Assembly: GCA_026419785.1 (NCBI GenBank)
Contig: JAODTK010001110.1
Location: forward strand, 124,001-188,000
DNA from: Sclerodactyla briareus
Taxonomy: Eukaryota > Echinodermata > Holothuroidea > Dendrochirotida > Sclerodactylidae
Length of the DNA stretch: 64,000 bases
Direction of reading: 5' to 3'
Below are positions 12,040 through 24,700 of the stretch, piece by piece; position 1 is the first letter of the stretch, and each line of letters starts with the position of its first letter. The notes under the pieces were generated by a model, which saw only the letters and a program-made list of their open reading frames with translations, made no database searches and was not told the DNA's origin. A program made the translations under genes and the position numbers.

Positions 12040-12570
12040 TACATAAGGATATTGTAGTACTCATCATGGGGAACTTACATACCAGTATTAACTTCATCCA
12101 TCCATAGATGTTAACAAGCTAAACTTAACTAAAATAGCAATTTTTCACAAAATAGTTTCAACCTGATCGGGCCAGACATTCTGGACTTACAACAGTGTTA
12201 ACAAGGTTTTCACACTTTGACCTCTCTTGACCTCAGATGACCTTTGAACCGGCCAAGATACGATGTTGACAAGGTAAAAATTTGCTAAATTATCAATTTT
12301 CCAATTGTTCCCCAAAACTAACCCTGTTGTTTTTCATGCAGACTGGGTCTGCATGAAAACAACAGGGTTCCTCCACTCCCCATAAGAAAGCTACCTGATG
12401 AATAATTGACCTGATTGGACCAAAAATTCTAGACTTCACATGTTAACAAGATTTTCAGATTTTGACCTCTCTTGACCTCAGATGACTTTTGACCTGACCC
12501 AAAATAATAGGGATTCTGTACTCATTATGGGGAACCCATACCCCAAGTATGCACTTCATCCTAGTGAGTT
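12040..12570. repeat. Two-unit repeat with TTTGACCTCTCTTGACCTCAGATGACC
   Basis: Unit 1 (about 12165-12330) and unit 2 (about 12408-12560) share ATTCTGGACTT..GTTAACAAG.TTTTCA..TTTGACCTCTCTTGACCTCAGATGAC and CTCAT.ATGGGGAAC. The unit spacing is about 243 bases. Diverged relatives occur at 18395-18560 and 19395-19560. A short inverted repeat (AAACTAACCCTGTTGTTTTCATGCAGACTGGGT and its inverse) lies at 12316-12370. Confidence 0.6.
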
Positions 12571-15500
12571 ACCTTGTTAAACAAGCTCACCGAGCCTCTC
12601 CCCTACGAATCACATACATACACGCACCCCACTGTCATGACTGCAGAGATTCTGCCGACTTTGTCAAGGAATGAAAATCTACATCTTAGAGGAAATTGTT
12701 TCCCCTATTATGTGGAATTAACATTATCATTAAGGCTCATAGGAAATAATCTACTTTTGTTTGGTCATTTTCTGGATTAGTTAGACTGTTCCATTATTAG
12801 CAGGGGGGGATTCCACAAGTACAATCAATATTTCTGTACACAGTAGCGAAAACAGTAGCAAACAAGGGCCCATTCACTGCCTGAAAGTTGGGGGGTCAAG
12901 AGCAATTTGGTGGTCTGAAGCAGTGGTGGGAAACATTTTTGGTGTGAAAAAATCATTATGTATGTAGGCCTTCCCAAAAGTTGGGGGGGGGGGGGTCATG
13001 ACCCCCCGGACCTCCTAGTGGCTGCACCCTTGGTAGAAACCTGTTTGGACTTTAGTAGCATTGCACATGGCCAATGGCACAGCCACAAGGGGTCAGGAAC
13101 CCTCTACCCAACTTCTATGAGCCTTTCAATACATACCTCATCTCACACAAAAAAGCTAATGCGGGTAGACTTCCAGATAGGCCTGGCATAATCCCCCTCC
13201 CCCTAACTTCAAACATGTGGTTTGCGCTCTGCACATGATACCCAGTATTCTAGTTGAACTGTTCCATTGCTTGCAATAGGGATAATTTTCCATAGGACTG
13301 CAATTTTCATTGTCTTTGTGGGTCCCTCAATTTCGGGTATGTATTGAATCATGATAAAATTATTTTCAAGTGGAGTCTTCACTACAATATTGCCAACATC
13401 GTAGGCCTAAGATGAATATATGTAAAACATAGTAATTTACCTATCTGATAATGAATTAGTCCAACACCCATGGTGGGGCTCAGCATTATTTCCCTCAACT
13501 GATTCATTTCACTCATGAACTTCTTACAACCAAAGGAAGACCACACCTACAAACTCTCAGGTATATCTGGCAAATTTGCATGAATTATCAAATTATTCCC
13601 AATGAATGACCTTCACTAAAATGTTATATATTCATTGGGACCGATTGTAGATCACATTTTCCAAGTTTTGGGAAAATCCAGCCAACTTAAAGAAAGTTGC
13701 ATGAATCATGAAAATTAGACTACGTAGCTAAAAATTGAATCAGATCGTGTATGCTTTGTAGTTGTCATATACCCACCTGCATCACCATGTTTTGTCTTGT
13801 AACCAAGCTCTCTACCCCCCAGGCTCTTCTCTCATTAACATGCAGAGTTATAAAAATTATCAACTAGGCTGAAAATAGGAGATGCACATCAACACTCAGC
13901 CATAATTTCAGCATAGAGGCATTTTATGACTCTCTGTGATACAGGGCTATTTTGCTAAATGGGATATTGGTTATTAACAGCTATTAAAAATCTATCAAAT
14001 TCAGAGAGTTCCGTTGAAACAGAGCCATAAATCCATGATGACGCTTCTTTATTCCGGTTTGAGTGAAAACTTGCTGGTACGAGGACAAGAATACCTGTAT
14101 ATTGTTAGGACAGATGTTCATTCTTGATTTGTGTTGGAGTATATTGAATCATCAAGTGTTTTGAATGGTTGGTATCCCAGCATGAGGCACACAGAGCATC
14201 ACATGAAGTGCAACAACCCTCCAGAAAGATGTCTTTCAACTTTCAGCTCCCCCCTCTTATGATGATTTGGTAACCCCATGGGTCCTATACTTCAAAATCT
14301 CTCATCCCTCATAAGATACATGTGGTGTACATTCTAATACAGCAACACAACACAATGCAATGCAACACATATCGAGTTGATCAGGATAGCCTGAATTTCT
14401 CACTGTAAGTGCAGCTTCCTGACAGGGGGTACGAAAAGATGGAACCTTTGGTAACGCTGACTAGTATAGAGCCAAGAGGTAATTTACAGCAAATTTTGAT
14501 GTCAATTTGGTTTATTATCATTGTGCGAATAGGCACTCACAAACCTAAATGCATTGCCCTGTACATAAGAGAAGTGCATCAAACTACTTAGCCTGTTCCC
14601 TTCTTCTTCCATATTACTAGTTAGTAAAAAAAATCCTCCTTTCCCATTCAGGAACCATCCTGCAATGTTCATCCTTAGGTACACACTACTTTATCCCGCA
14701 TGATTAATTTATGACTGCCATGATGATTTTTCCCACTAGGTCAAAAACTTGCAAGGAACTATCCTCTATCCTAGACTTGCTCAAGTCTTCTGTGAAAATT
14801 TACCTCAGAGCAAGGGGCCCTAGGGGTACGCCCTCTATGTGGATATGTGCGACAGGTCTGGAGTACTGCTAGTATATGGCGCTATCTAAGATGTCCATCT
14901 TCCTGAGAGAGCCTGCCATACTTGAAAAGGACTTGAGCAAGTCTACATCGATCCAATTCTCAAAGACGTATGGAGAACATGGTTGCTTTGTACGGTGTAT
15001 TTGTCCTGCCTCTTCCAACAATCAATTGCTGTGATGTTTGTCCTTCCATGTCAAAAATTTGTAAGAAACTCCCCTCCACTGACTCCTCCCAGGATCGCTG
15101 GGGATACTTTCTGAGCTTCACGCAGGTCCATTTTTAATGGTTTGCTTCATAGAAATCATCTCTGATTGACCTGTTTTTCAACAATCAATTGCTATGATTT
15201 TCCTTCCATCCAAGTAGGAAAAAAGAAATTTCCGAATAATAAATAATAGAATAAACAATGTTAATATTTTGCAAGAGTAACATATTTGTTCACCATTATT
15301 TTTCTCTGGCTATCTTGCTCACGGTGGCTCTGCGTAGGTCCAAGTCATGTTTGCTCAATTAAATCGACCATGACTGTTATGCTTTGTCCACAACCGATAG
15401 CTATGGAGGCCCTTCTGTTTTGGCCAAAAACTTGGGGAAAAACCAGGACTTTTGTGGAAAATCTCCATTTTGCAAAAGTAAAATCAATATTTGTTCATCG

Positions 15501-15669
15501 TGATCATCCCGGCTGCAAGGACCCGTTCTTTTCCTCCAATTAGATTTCTCCTCGTAAGCCTTGATGGTCCACTTTCTTGTGGCAAGCAAAGAGTTGGCAT
15601 GAGGTGTCCCTACCCTTGGCAGCACTGATATTCATCCAACATGTTCTCCCCGGGTCTTCCGTATGTCCG
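12571..15669. other. No gene seen; repeat fragments
   Basis: It includes an inverted partner of the window's first 70 bases (12860-12935), a poly(G) run at 12982-12994, and a tandem pair with the core TCAATTGCT.TGAT...CCTTCCAT at about 15020 and 15182. The remainder is AT-rich with no recognised similarity. Confidence 0.4.
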
Positions 15670-15771
15670 TCATGTTATTTCCTCGACTAGTTTCCCAGAG
15701 GGCGCTCTCTTCTTCTGCTTGATTGCTGACTGGACCTCCCTCTGTCTCTCGCAGATCTTCGGCCATTGATT
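15670..15771 (-). CDS. ZNHIT2: ZNHIT2 last exon (C-terminus and stop)
   Basis: After an acceptor with a pyrimidine tract ending CCCCGCACAG there are 33 codons and a TGA. They read NQWPKICERQREVQSAIKQK and end KRAPSGKLVEEIT. The ending AP-x-x-x-L-(I/V)-EE resembles the vertebrate C-terminus (APRTLIEELP), which identifies this as the terminal exon. A second frame is also open here; it was rejected because it lacks this similarity. Confidence 0.72.
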   Translation of the reverse strand, partial: NQWPKICERQREVQSAIKQKKRAPSGKLVEEIT

Positions 15772-18700
15772 CTGTGCGGGGAGAGTTAGGCATAGCAATC
15801 ACAATGCACCTTCTGAGGAAATATACGCTACATGATTTATTTTTGTGCCCACTTAGGCACACACCCAAAGGCAAAACTTTTGTTTTGGAACTCCTGCAAG
15901 TGTGTTTGTTGTCATGTACAGGCAGAGGATACGACTGCAGTGAAATCTGGATACTGACCATAGGTGTCTACTAATCGAAGAAGGCTTTCGTAAAATGGAC
16001 GCAAAGGGGTTAATGGAGCGGACTCTTGATTGGAATGCTCAGGAAGTGCATATATAAGTTCATGAGTTGTAGTCACAGCCACAAGGGGTTAGGGGTAGGT
16101 GGATAAGCATGAGGGTTTTTTGGTACCCCCCCCCTCAAGTTGGACTTCACACTGCAACCATCATACCATATGCTCTTGTAAGTGCAATGCTTATGTACCT
16201 CGGATCGTGTGTTCTTAGAGTTGTAATCACAGCCACCAGAAGGGGGAGGGGGTGTTCAGAGAAGGAGAAGGTCTATTTAGCACCCCCTCACTTCATGGTG
16301 GACTTCACACTACAGCCATCAACCATATGCTCTTCTACGTACAATGCTCATGCATATAGGACAGGGTTCCTGCAGATGCTGGCAATCAATTTCCAGGACT
16401 TGCCCCATGCCTTTTTCATGACCAAATGGAGGATTCCATGACCTGCTCTATGACATTTCAACTGAACATTGAAAAACGAGCTGGAGCAACAACAGCAAAC
16501 AGCTGTGAGTGAGTGACAATACCACTTCAAGAAAATTTTATTCATGAAAAAGAACAACTTCTCATTGAATTTCAAAACTTTCCGTCTGGATTTTTATTGA
16601 TGAAATTTCATGATTTTTTTCCAGGTTTTTCATGACTGCAGGAACCCTGACAGGACTTGTCTCTAGGTACTCTCTACCACCAAAGGGGGACATGCTGAAG
16701 TGGTTGCACCCGGGGAGTGATTGCAACGCGCCGTACTGACCAATGAATATGGAATTTGTTCGCCAGTCTGCAAAATATCGGGGGGATATTTGATATTATG
16801 TCCCCCCCACCAAAAAATTTTTGGGGACATGTCCCCCATCCCCCCCATGACCGCCGCCCATGGAGAGGGACCGTATCCCCCTACCCCATGCCACCAGTCA
16901 CCGTCGTCCGGGGGATCTCCAAACAATTTGGGTCATCCTAAGGGGGTCCATGGATGGGAAAGTGGTTGAGAACTTTATAGTAATTATATAGTGTAGGTCT
17001 GAACTTCAATGGAGTAATCACTTGATATAATCGGTGGCTGATATCTTCACAAAAACTTAAAAAATAGTTATAAATAATCAGGGTAGTATTCGTGAAACGC
17101 CCCTCAGATAGTATTTCTTTGATGAGGCACAACAGCCGTATTACTGAACACAGACGTCAGAGGTTGGCCATGTTGATGATGGTGCCGTCACCTTTCACTA
17201 ACTGCGGGTACAACAACTATACGTACCGGCATACCACAGGATCGATCGAGCCACCAATTTTTCACATCATCTATATAGAACGTGGGCTTAGCCACTGCAT
17301 GTGAAATCATCACCAAAGAAACATATCTTACTGTATAGACACTGTACTTCCACAGCAGTAACTCTGAAGACTTCAGGAAATGAGAATGCCCAAGCCAGAT
17401 GAAATTCTAGTTTCCTCTTGCAAGCAAAAAGCTCCTTCTGTAATGGCTTTCGAGAGGAGTCTAGTTTGGAGAGAAGAAAAAAATGGAGCTTGGCAGAGGA
17501 TTTTATGGTTACAAATTGATGTTTAAATACCAATTAACAATATAATATTTCCATACACCTACAATATTTTCCCATCAACAAAGTTGTTTTATAATTTTAT
17601 ACTGCAGTTGGCTATTTCTCCACCGCCCCGACCCCGCAAGGACGATCCCGGTGGGCCATTTTCACTTGCTTCCTAATACGAGTACACACATTTTTTTTCT
17701 TCTTAGAACAATGAGTGTGCGGAAATGGGTCAATGGTGGTAATGTCGCATTAACAAAACAAACAAAAACAAACATATTCGCCTTCCTGTTTGTTTATTAG
17801 GTTTGTAAAGCGCCTAGAGGCTTTTTGCATTAGGCGCTCTATCAAGTCCCCTTATTATTATTATTAATTAATGGAATTGGAATATGATATTTAAGACAAA
17901 CCTATGAATATAAACAAAATAGACATTAATTAAACTTGTATGAAAAAAATTCATTTATTGCGTTGCATATGAAGATGTTAGTCATTCTCTTATCAAATAT
18001 CCTGTAATGTCATCAAATCATTCCCTTCTCAAGCACTCAGATTTACCAAAATTCAGGACAAGTAAAAACACTTCACTAATGTGGGGGATCAGTTTAGGCT
18101 GGCAGACGAGAGTGCATGTGCAGGCTGGGTTGCCAATTCGGGTTTCAGCTAAGAAAAGGAAACATGATATCCTATCCTATATGTTTGTTTGTTTTTTGAG
18201 AGAGAGAGAGCATCGATTTTCATACCTATACCAGCTAGATGAACATAAATCGTACCTTCAAATTTAGCATTATGATACAAGAGTCTAACAAACTTTGAAA
18301 AAAAAAGTCTTGCAGATTTTCTATAAAAATGATAACAGGGTAAAAGCAGAGAAACTGATCCGTTTAAGCCAAAAAATTTAGAGTGATTGCTGATGATTCT
18401 GAGCATTCTAGACTGTTGTCATGGTCACAAGCATTTCATAGTTCAACCTCTCTTGACCATCTTTGACCCTGAACCCCAAAACAATCATGTACTCCTTATG
18501 GGGAACCGACATAATATTATGAGCTGGACCATCCAAGTAATTTGTGTTCATAGGCCAGGTACACATACTAGACCATACTAGTATTAATCATAAATCCTCA
18601 CCTGATGTCAAAGTCAAAACCCCACCACAAATTGAAGTATTCTGGCGTAACGCCATCGTAGAAGTTTCTCACTTCCTTAAAAAATGTATGATTGTACAAG

Positions 18701-21700
18701 GAGTGGGTGGGTCAATCCGAAGGTCTCATATATTCCCTACAGATTCATCTTTGCACCTTGAGAGCAGGGTGACAGAAGGTGGTAGTCACAAAAAGAAAAG
18801 GTAATATTCCCTTGTTTCATTGAACTACTTTTCCTCTATTCTAATCCCAGCTATACTTTGTCAACGTACATGCTTTGTATTGACTTTGTACGATTCAAGG
18901 TCTCGACACTCTCCCCCACCCTAACCCCTTCCCCCACACACCCTACTACCCCTTCCCCACAACCTACCCCAACCTCCCGAGACCCCCCCCACCCCAATCC
19001 CAACACTGTGGGATATCACAGTCAACAGATTCTCACCTCTAATTGGTCATGAAAATCTGAGCCACTAAAGAAACAGAAACGTGCAATAGACAACGAGGGA
19101 GGATTTGCTCATCGCCTCACCTTTGCGGAACTCTCTCTTTCTTGCATTCCTGAGACGCTCCTCCAGGATTCGTATAGTGCCCCAATTACATACTCACTCT
19201 AAAAGCGGCTGGGAGGAACGCCCCCGAGCAGTATATGAGTGGTATCCTGCAGACAACGTAATCTGGCAAAACCCGAGGCTTCCTTCATCCCCTGAAATAA
19301 ACCAGAAAGGCTGAGTGACTCCCTACTTATTTCTAATAACCTATGACTGAGACATACAAGAACAAATGGGATAAAATGGGATTATGACCAAACAGACAGC
19401 TCGTTGGTACCAAGAGTCCTGGACTTATCGTGTGCACAAGGTTTTAAGATCTTGACCTCTGGCTGACCTTTTTAACGAGGCTTCCAAAAAATAGGATGTT
19501 CTCATCATGGGAAACCCACAAACCAAGTAGGGGCTTGATCCATTCATGTTGGGTCCAGTTTTGTGTCCACCAATGCTACATTGGCCAATATACTCACAAT
19601 TTCTCCACAGTTTTGCCTGAAACTGACCCCTGTTCACACCAGAACAATCGGGTCTTTGTACTCTCCCCATGAGGAAGCAGTATGCGACAATCCAGCTGAT
19701 CGAATGAATCCCCCCCGCATTCTGGACTGTGTCCACCAAGTTTCCTGAACCCCTTCGACCTCTGGGTCACCGGAGGGTCAACTGTTCCTAATTTATGGCC
19801 AATTTTTTCTTTGTTCTATTTAAATGAAACTTAAATGTTTCTGTGTATTCCTACCTTCACAGGTCAATGAAGCCACATTGGGAACTGACTGACTTTTTGA
19901 TTTGAACTAACATTTTGGCATTTCCCCCTTCTTCTAATCCAGGACGGAGGAGAGGAGGGGGGAGGGACAGAGGGTGGAAGGGGTAAAGGTACACTCACTC
20001 TACCCTAGGGCTGCCACATGATGGGTCCATTGTTCGCTTGCTGTCTGGTCCCTACACTAGATTCACCTTCATAGGGCGCCTTAACACCTACCAAGTTTAC
20101 AAGCCAACCTGGGCGCACAGAGATCCCACTTTTTGACCACTAAGAGGACCAACTTTTCAGAAAAGGCTGTCCAAATTTTCTTTCCATACCCATACCACTC
20201 TTGTAGCAGTCATGTAAACCTTCTTTGGTTGGCGTTACCTGATGATAAAAATTCTGCATGATTTTTGTTCTTTCCCAGTGAAGATCTACTCAGCAATGGG
20301 ACCTCCCTGTGTCAGGATGCCACCCGTCCATCACAACCAGGAGTGGAAGTAAGGGACCAGAGATCAGGGTTTTACTTTTCAATGGAAATAGCCCCTGGTT
20401 TGGGAATCCAGCATGAGACCAGCTGTTAATTTGAAAGAACCAGGGGCATAGTTTACTTTCTCATCTCCTGCATCGAGTCCGAGGGCTCCAATTAAGTTAA
20501 CCCAGAGCCTATGAAACCTACTCACATCATTATCACATACATTACAGTGTTAGTCTGCTCTCAAAACATTGAAATAGTGCATGCTGCATCTATTCCTTCA
20601 GTGTGATCAACTGAAGAACTGGGGGGCTATTTGCCACCCCAAAATTGCCTCTGGTCCATAAAATTTCATCGGGACCAGGGGCTATTTGTGCATTCCAAGG
20701 AGCTAATAGCCCCTGGGCTCCCGCTTATCTATCCTGAACCCTGATTACAACCAGTTTCGCAGAGCTGCGGCGGTGTCGAGACTGTTACTAACCACTACAG
20801 GAACTGGTCTCACTATTACAAGAAATGTGCACAGCAGGCAATTTTTTCCTGCATGCATGCATTTCAAACGTTACAGTATTGTGGCATTTGAACCAATAGG
20901 AAAACAGCTGGGTGCATGCCTGGCCACCACCGGCCCCACCATGCTTCCCGGGTATTAAGGTTTGTATCCCTCTACGGTGCGTGGCAATAGTAGGTAAATT
21001 GTCTCACCTTGGTGAGTTCTCAATCGCAGAATGGATCGACTCTCAAGTCTCCGATTTCCATTCTTCGAGAGGCGTCTGACACTATTAGTAGATTCTGACA
21101 ATAGAACATAATAGAATATTCTTTTAGTCTTTGTGGTTACCTTTTCTCAAAATTGATAAGATCACTCGGTGCAGTATTTCAACTTTTCATAAATAGTTGC
21201 CTGATTGTAGAAAAACATTTTAGGTTTCACCAATATTTTTTAATGAACCATATTTCTTTAATACAGTATATATATTCATATAGTTGCCCAACAAATTCTA
21301 CAATTAGTAAATCTCATTGACATGGCACACAACTTTCCTGTAAACAGCTAGGTTTTACATTGCTTTACATTTTAACATATTATATTATCTCTTCTTCATT
21401 TTTTTATGGTATACTGGCCAAACAGAGGACAACCGTTACAAGTCCTGAAGGGTAAAGGGTGTTGATCTGGATAGGACCGTAATTACTGCTGTGAATCCTT
21501 CACCAGGTATACAGATATAAAGGTAATGACTCTTTGAGGATACCTTAAATGAGGGGTGAATGAAGGTGAATACACGGGTAGGTTAGGGTTCACATTGTAC
21601 CCTTAGGCAAGGTGCTTTATCTCTATTGCCTTATCACTCCACCCAGGTGTAATCTAAACACCAGCAACAAACTCTCCGGAATTGTTCAGAGAGCCTACAG

Positions 21701-24700
21701 GTTCCTATGGTCAAGGTAATATCTGTGAAGCACTTTGGGGACTGACAACAGTCAAACATAGCAGTCCATTTATACTAGATAAAACTATGACATAAAAAAT
21801 AGGTAACTTGTATTGCATCTGACGGGTCTTTGGTTAGCCAGAAAGTTATACAGAGTTTGAAATTTGGGACTGAACTCTTCCTACTCTGCGAACCACAAGC
21901 TTCCATGTAGGGTACACCGATGACTTACCTGAGCCATTTCTTACAGTAAAATCTGATACTTCTCCATTATAGAACCTCATAAGTAGCGCATAAGAATAGC
22001 TGGGAATTTCGTTAAGGATCAAAAATGAAATGTAACAAAATTTGAGATACTCAATTCTTGCAGACTCATGGCCCACAGTTCAGGATAGGTCAGCAGACCG
22101 CGTTAGTATTCACGGAGATTCTGTGTCAGGTCGATGGAGATTCATTGACTGTTAGGTCACAGAGGTACGTCTCAGGGAATACTTGGTAAAGGGAAACCTG
22201 TAATTTTGTGTATCATGATTAGTCATGCTACAGCAAGGCATGGATGCCCATGGCAGAGCTGAGATGCAGAGTAAACTTTCGAAGTGACAACTCACTACTC
22301 ATCTGCATTCTAAAAATCTATCTAACTACCCAATATCTGATGGTAGACGAAGGTTATTCAGGAAGATGGGGTGTACCTGATTTTCTTATTTTTATATAAA
22401 GGAGATGGGGGTTGTGAATGTGGAGTGGTGAAGGGGTCACAGACCTCTCGTGTCATTTAGTATAATGTTAATCTGTAATAAACACCTGGGGGCCTTACAT
22501 TCTCAAAGAGGGGGCCATTTTAAAAAAAATAATTCTCTGAGGCAAAAAATAATAATTTCGCAGTGTACGCTCCCAAAATTTCATATACTACACTTTGTTA
22601 GGCTACTTCTTGAGTATTATGTACTTGTGAGCCGCAGTTCAAGGTTTTTTCTTCATTATTACATGTGGAAATATGAACCATTCCAGAGAACTTTATTAGA
22701 AAGGGTGCTCATCAGAGAATATACGGTACTACATATCCCAACGGATTCATCAATGAATCTAAGAAGTGTTCATTATATCCCCTCATAGGGGATACTATGG
22801 TTTTGTCATTGCTGTAGCTGCCCCCTTCTTGGGGTGAAGATCTTCGTGTGAGTGCATTAGTGCTCCCAACCCGATGTCTGATAGACCAATATCTTTGCAC
22901 ACATGTATGCTGGTCAGAGAGAATGCTCAGATGGGTTTGGGAGGCGGGCATGCCACAATGCTGGCGCAATTCTCCAGTTTGTCAATTTCTAACAGAACTT
23001 GGTGGATTGGGACTTCACATTTGGGCTTGGCAAAGGTGGAGGTCATTCTAAGGTCATAGGAGGGGAAACTTGCCTATTCATTCCCATTTCTTGAACCTTT
23101 TCAAATTTGAACAAAAAACTGCTGTGGATGTGGTCTACATTTTGGGGTGATAGTTTAGAATGACATTGTCAGGCCACCGACCTGGATAAATGTGGGGATA
23201 TGAAACATTGGTAGTTGACCTGCGAGCAGGATCTGAGTGGAAACTACTCTGGGCACTGAACGAACACATAACAAAGGATACATCACATTAACGATGTCAT
23301 TAATGATGAGCGGCGACGGTTCCTTGTTCCTCAGATATCGACAGTCGTTGGTAATCTTCTTGATAGCTTCAGGGACGGCTCGGCTTGGTCAGGTGGTGTA
23401 TTATGTGACTTGAGATCCTCCACCACCTTGATCAATTCCCGATCCTGCCAGAGAAACAATGGTAACAAGTGTACTAAAATTGTCTGACAGACATATTCCA
23501 ATAATTAATTGATTATGGTCAACCAGCAACGTTATTTTAATGCAAATATAGGCACCAGAGCTCCCCGCAGGAAAACAGTATATCGGTGAACGTGGGGAGA
23601 AGACAGAGTTACACATGAAGGCAATCCTCATGAGGTATGTCTCTAATCTTGATTCAAATGTGTCTAGAATGGGAGCATGGCCACAGCTCATCCACTAGTT
23701 TGTTCCACAAACAGGTGCTGTCACAGAGGAGGAAATGTGAAATGGACTTACATGATTGGTCCACCACGGGACCCAGTGAGGTACCAGGAGGTCCAGGTTC
23801 TCAGATTTCATGATATCAGCAAACTCTGCCCTCTCTGCCTCTGTCAACCTCTCCCATATCTGCTCGGGGATCGCGTCTGGAAAGGGAGGGATCACGTAGT
23901 CATCAGTAGACAGGAAACTGCCCCCCCTTGACAGATAAGCGGATAGGGCAAATCGAGAATCGAAGGCTCAAAATCAAAAATGGGAAAGGAAGGGAGAGGG
24001 AAAAAGAAGAAATAGTGGAAAAGCCAATCAAATTCCCCCCTGCCCCCCCTTGCTCACTCATCACTCTTATGAGCAGAGGGACACTGGGGAATAAATGTTC
24101 CAAATAGGGAGGAATTTGTCTGCCCATCTGACTCGGGAGGCTGCTATGTGCTGAGTGTACCAATCTAGAGACTCTCTAGACTGAGGAGCGGCATGAGACC
24201 TCTCCTTAAGAGACATTCGACCAATCAACACCCAGCATTCGGTCTTCAGGTGAATCCTCCAGAGGGGCCACGAGGACCATCACAGAGCTACAAAGAGCTC
24301 GGGGCTATGGGTACAGTTGGGTATTCTATCATGCCTTGAATCTGATTTGATGTTCTCCAGAGGAGGGTTCACAATGAGCGGGGGGCCAGGGGCTATTAGT
24401 ACCCTGAAATAAATAAAAAACTCCAGTCCTAATGAATTATCTAAACCAGGGTCCTATTTTTCGGGGGCCAAATAGCCCCTGGGGTCTTCACTTGGTCACT
24501 CTAGGTAAACTAATTAAAGCAGCAAGCACTATTTCCATGTTTTGTTGGCAGACTGACATTTCTCCTTTCAGTGATGTAGTTGCATGTGAGCCAAGTTTAT
24601 AGCTTCTGGGATCGACTTACTCATTTGAAGCCCTGATCCTCTTCAATGCAGAAGTTGAGAAATTAATCGGAGCCCCTGGTCCTCCCAAAATAACCCCTCG

